Positions 63,387 to 64,000 of a DNA stretch of 64,000 nt are shown here, piece by piece. Below the pieces are notes generated by a model. That model saw only the letters and a list, made by a program, of their open reading frames with translations, did no database searches and was not told the DNA's origin. Both the position numbers and the translations under genes were made by a program. How positions within the stretch are numbered: the first letter of the stretch is position 1; the number at the start of each line of letters is the position of its first letter. Source of the stretch: Microbispora sp. H13382 (GTDB lineage: Bacteria > Actinomycetota > Actinomycetes > Streptosporangiales > Streptosporangiaceae); contig NZ_JABBXA010000016.1 in NCBI RefSeq assembly GCF_014161445.1, positions 62,001-126,000 of the forward strand, read 5' to 3'.

Positions 63387-64000
63387 TCAGGCGGTGGCGA
63401 CCCGCTGGAACGCCTCCGCGTACGAGCCCTCGGGGAGGCCCGCGGCGGCGGCGTGGCCGGAGAGCCAGCCCTTGACCATGCCGTCCAGGTCGGGGATGTG
63501 CGCGGTCTGACTCTCGTGCGCGCGCAGCGCCGCGATCTTGCGGTCCACGGTGGAGGTGACGTCGACGTAGTGGTTGACGGTCATGCCGCCCGTGAGCCAC
63601 ACCTCGCGGACGGTCCAGGCCTCGAGCCCCTCGTCGGCCAGCAGCTCGGGGAAGGCGTACGGGTTGCGCGCGTCGGGGTAGACCGCGTCGAGGGTGGCGC
63701 CGCCTACCGCGCGGTGGTCGGGGTGGCTGGGGCCGAGCCGCTCGTAGTTCCGGTCGGGGCTCGAGGTGATGACCAGGTCGGGCCGCACCTGGCGGATCAC
63801 CCGGGTGATGTCCCGCCGCAGGCCGAGCGTCTGCTCGACCACGCCGTCCTGGTAGCCCAGGAAGCGCAGGTCGCCGACGCCCACGCACTTGGCCGCGGCG
63901 GTCTGCTCGGCGCGGCGCAGCGCCGCCATGCCGCCGTTGTCCACCGCCCGGTCGAATCCGCCCGCGTCGCCATCCGTGACCAGGCAGTACACGACCTCCG
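63387..64000 (-). CDS. PIG-L family deacetylase, 5' end beyond the window
   Basis: The frame stays open to the window edge, so the N terminus with its AHPDD-type zinc motif is not included. What is seen, LVTDGDAGG, AALRRAEQTAAAKCVGVGDLRFLGYQDG, VRPDLVITSSPDRNY, GPSHPDHRAVGGATLDAVYPDARNPYAFPELL, is typical of GlcNAc-PI deacetylase-like (LmbE/MshB) enzymes; HPDHRAV holds a zinc-binding histidine. Members act on amino-sugar conjugates in mycothiol, lipid or antibiotic pathways. Confidence 0.9.
   Translation of the reverse strand, partial: EVVYCLVTDGDAGGFDRAVDNGGMAALRRAEQTAAAKCVGVGDLRFLGYQDGVVEQTLGLRRDITRVIRQVRPDLVITSSPDRNYERLGPSHPDHRAVGGATLDAVYPDARNPYAFPELLADEGLEAWTVREVWLTGGMTVNHYVDVTSTVDRKIAALRAHESQTAHIPDLDGMVKGWLSGHAAAAGLPEGSYAEAFQRVATA

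Overview
This window comes from a high-GC actinobacterial chromosome. G+C is very high throughout, GTG and TTG starts are common, and ATGA/GTGA start-stop overlaps abound. The order groES, groEL (His-rich tail), SigD-type sigma factor, anti-SigD domain, DUF5319 gene, guaB, guaB3, a cholesterol-oxidase-type GMC oxidoreductase and guaA parallels the groES-groEL1-sigD-guaB2-guaB3-choD block of mycobacteria, here interrupted by inserted genes. Gene content would suit Streptosporangiales, but no genus can be fixed from the sequence alone.

Layout. 1-679: 3' part of an NAD-dependent epimerase. 690-2945: promoter, CIRCE operator, groES, groEL, terminator. 3165-4380: SigD-like sigma factor, a 71-residue anti-sigma reduced to its SigD-binding segment, and a convergent DUF5319 gene. 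4516-6100: a TrmB/LuxR-type regulator, its 9-bp repeat leader and a gene-poor spacer with an orphan terminator. 6101-8734: guaB and guaB3. 8805-11220: two-component system and a DUF6223-like membrane protein. 11248-15568: LysR regulator, PRISE-like reductase, nagA, membrane-anchored methyltransferase. 15679-22533: glpD; a solitary AAA+ ATPase/nuclease-like gene bounded by 21-bp direct repeats; a secreted beta-propeller lipoprotein; a TetR-hydrolase pair. 22597-28428: aldehyde dehydrogenase, GMC oxidoreductase, methyltransferase, guaA.

28490-47386 is an envelope-glycan locus: acyltransferase, polysaccharide deacetylase, two GT2 glycosyltransferases, two large GT2-glycerophosphotransferase fusions with reciprocally degenerate domains, a GT39-like membrane transferase, a Stealth phosphotransferase, a CDP-alcohol phosphatidyltransferase and a sulfotransferase. 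Together they could build, polymerise and decorate a phosphodiester-linked cell-surface polymer (inference).

47399-48823 holds two head-to-head gene remnants (LacI and TIM-barrel isomerase) meeting at a deletion scar. 48860-52880 is a PadR-ABC transporter operon with a perfect 24-bp operator palindrome. 52962-57049 is a PspC/LiaF-like envelope-stress system with its own kinase and regulator. 57093-64000 has a glutamate-cysteine ligase family gene, a zinc metallopeptidase and its decayed copy, a CPBP protease, a second NarL-type two-component system, and the 3' part of a PIG-L deacetylase that runs off the window.

The strongest candidates for undescribed biology are the repeat-bounded ATPase unit at 17443-19019, the reciprocally degenerate fusion enzymes at 34434-41966, and the soluble mini anti-sigma factor at 3818-4033. 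No CRISPR array, rRNA or tRNA gene, or classical transposase was seen.
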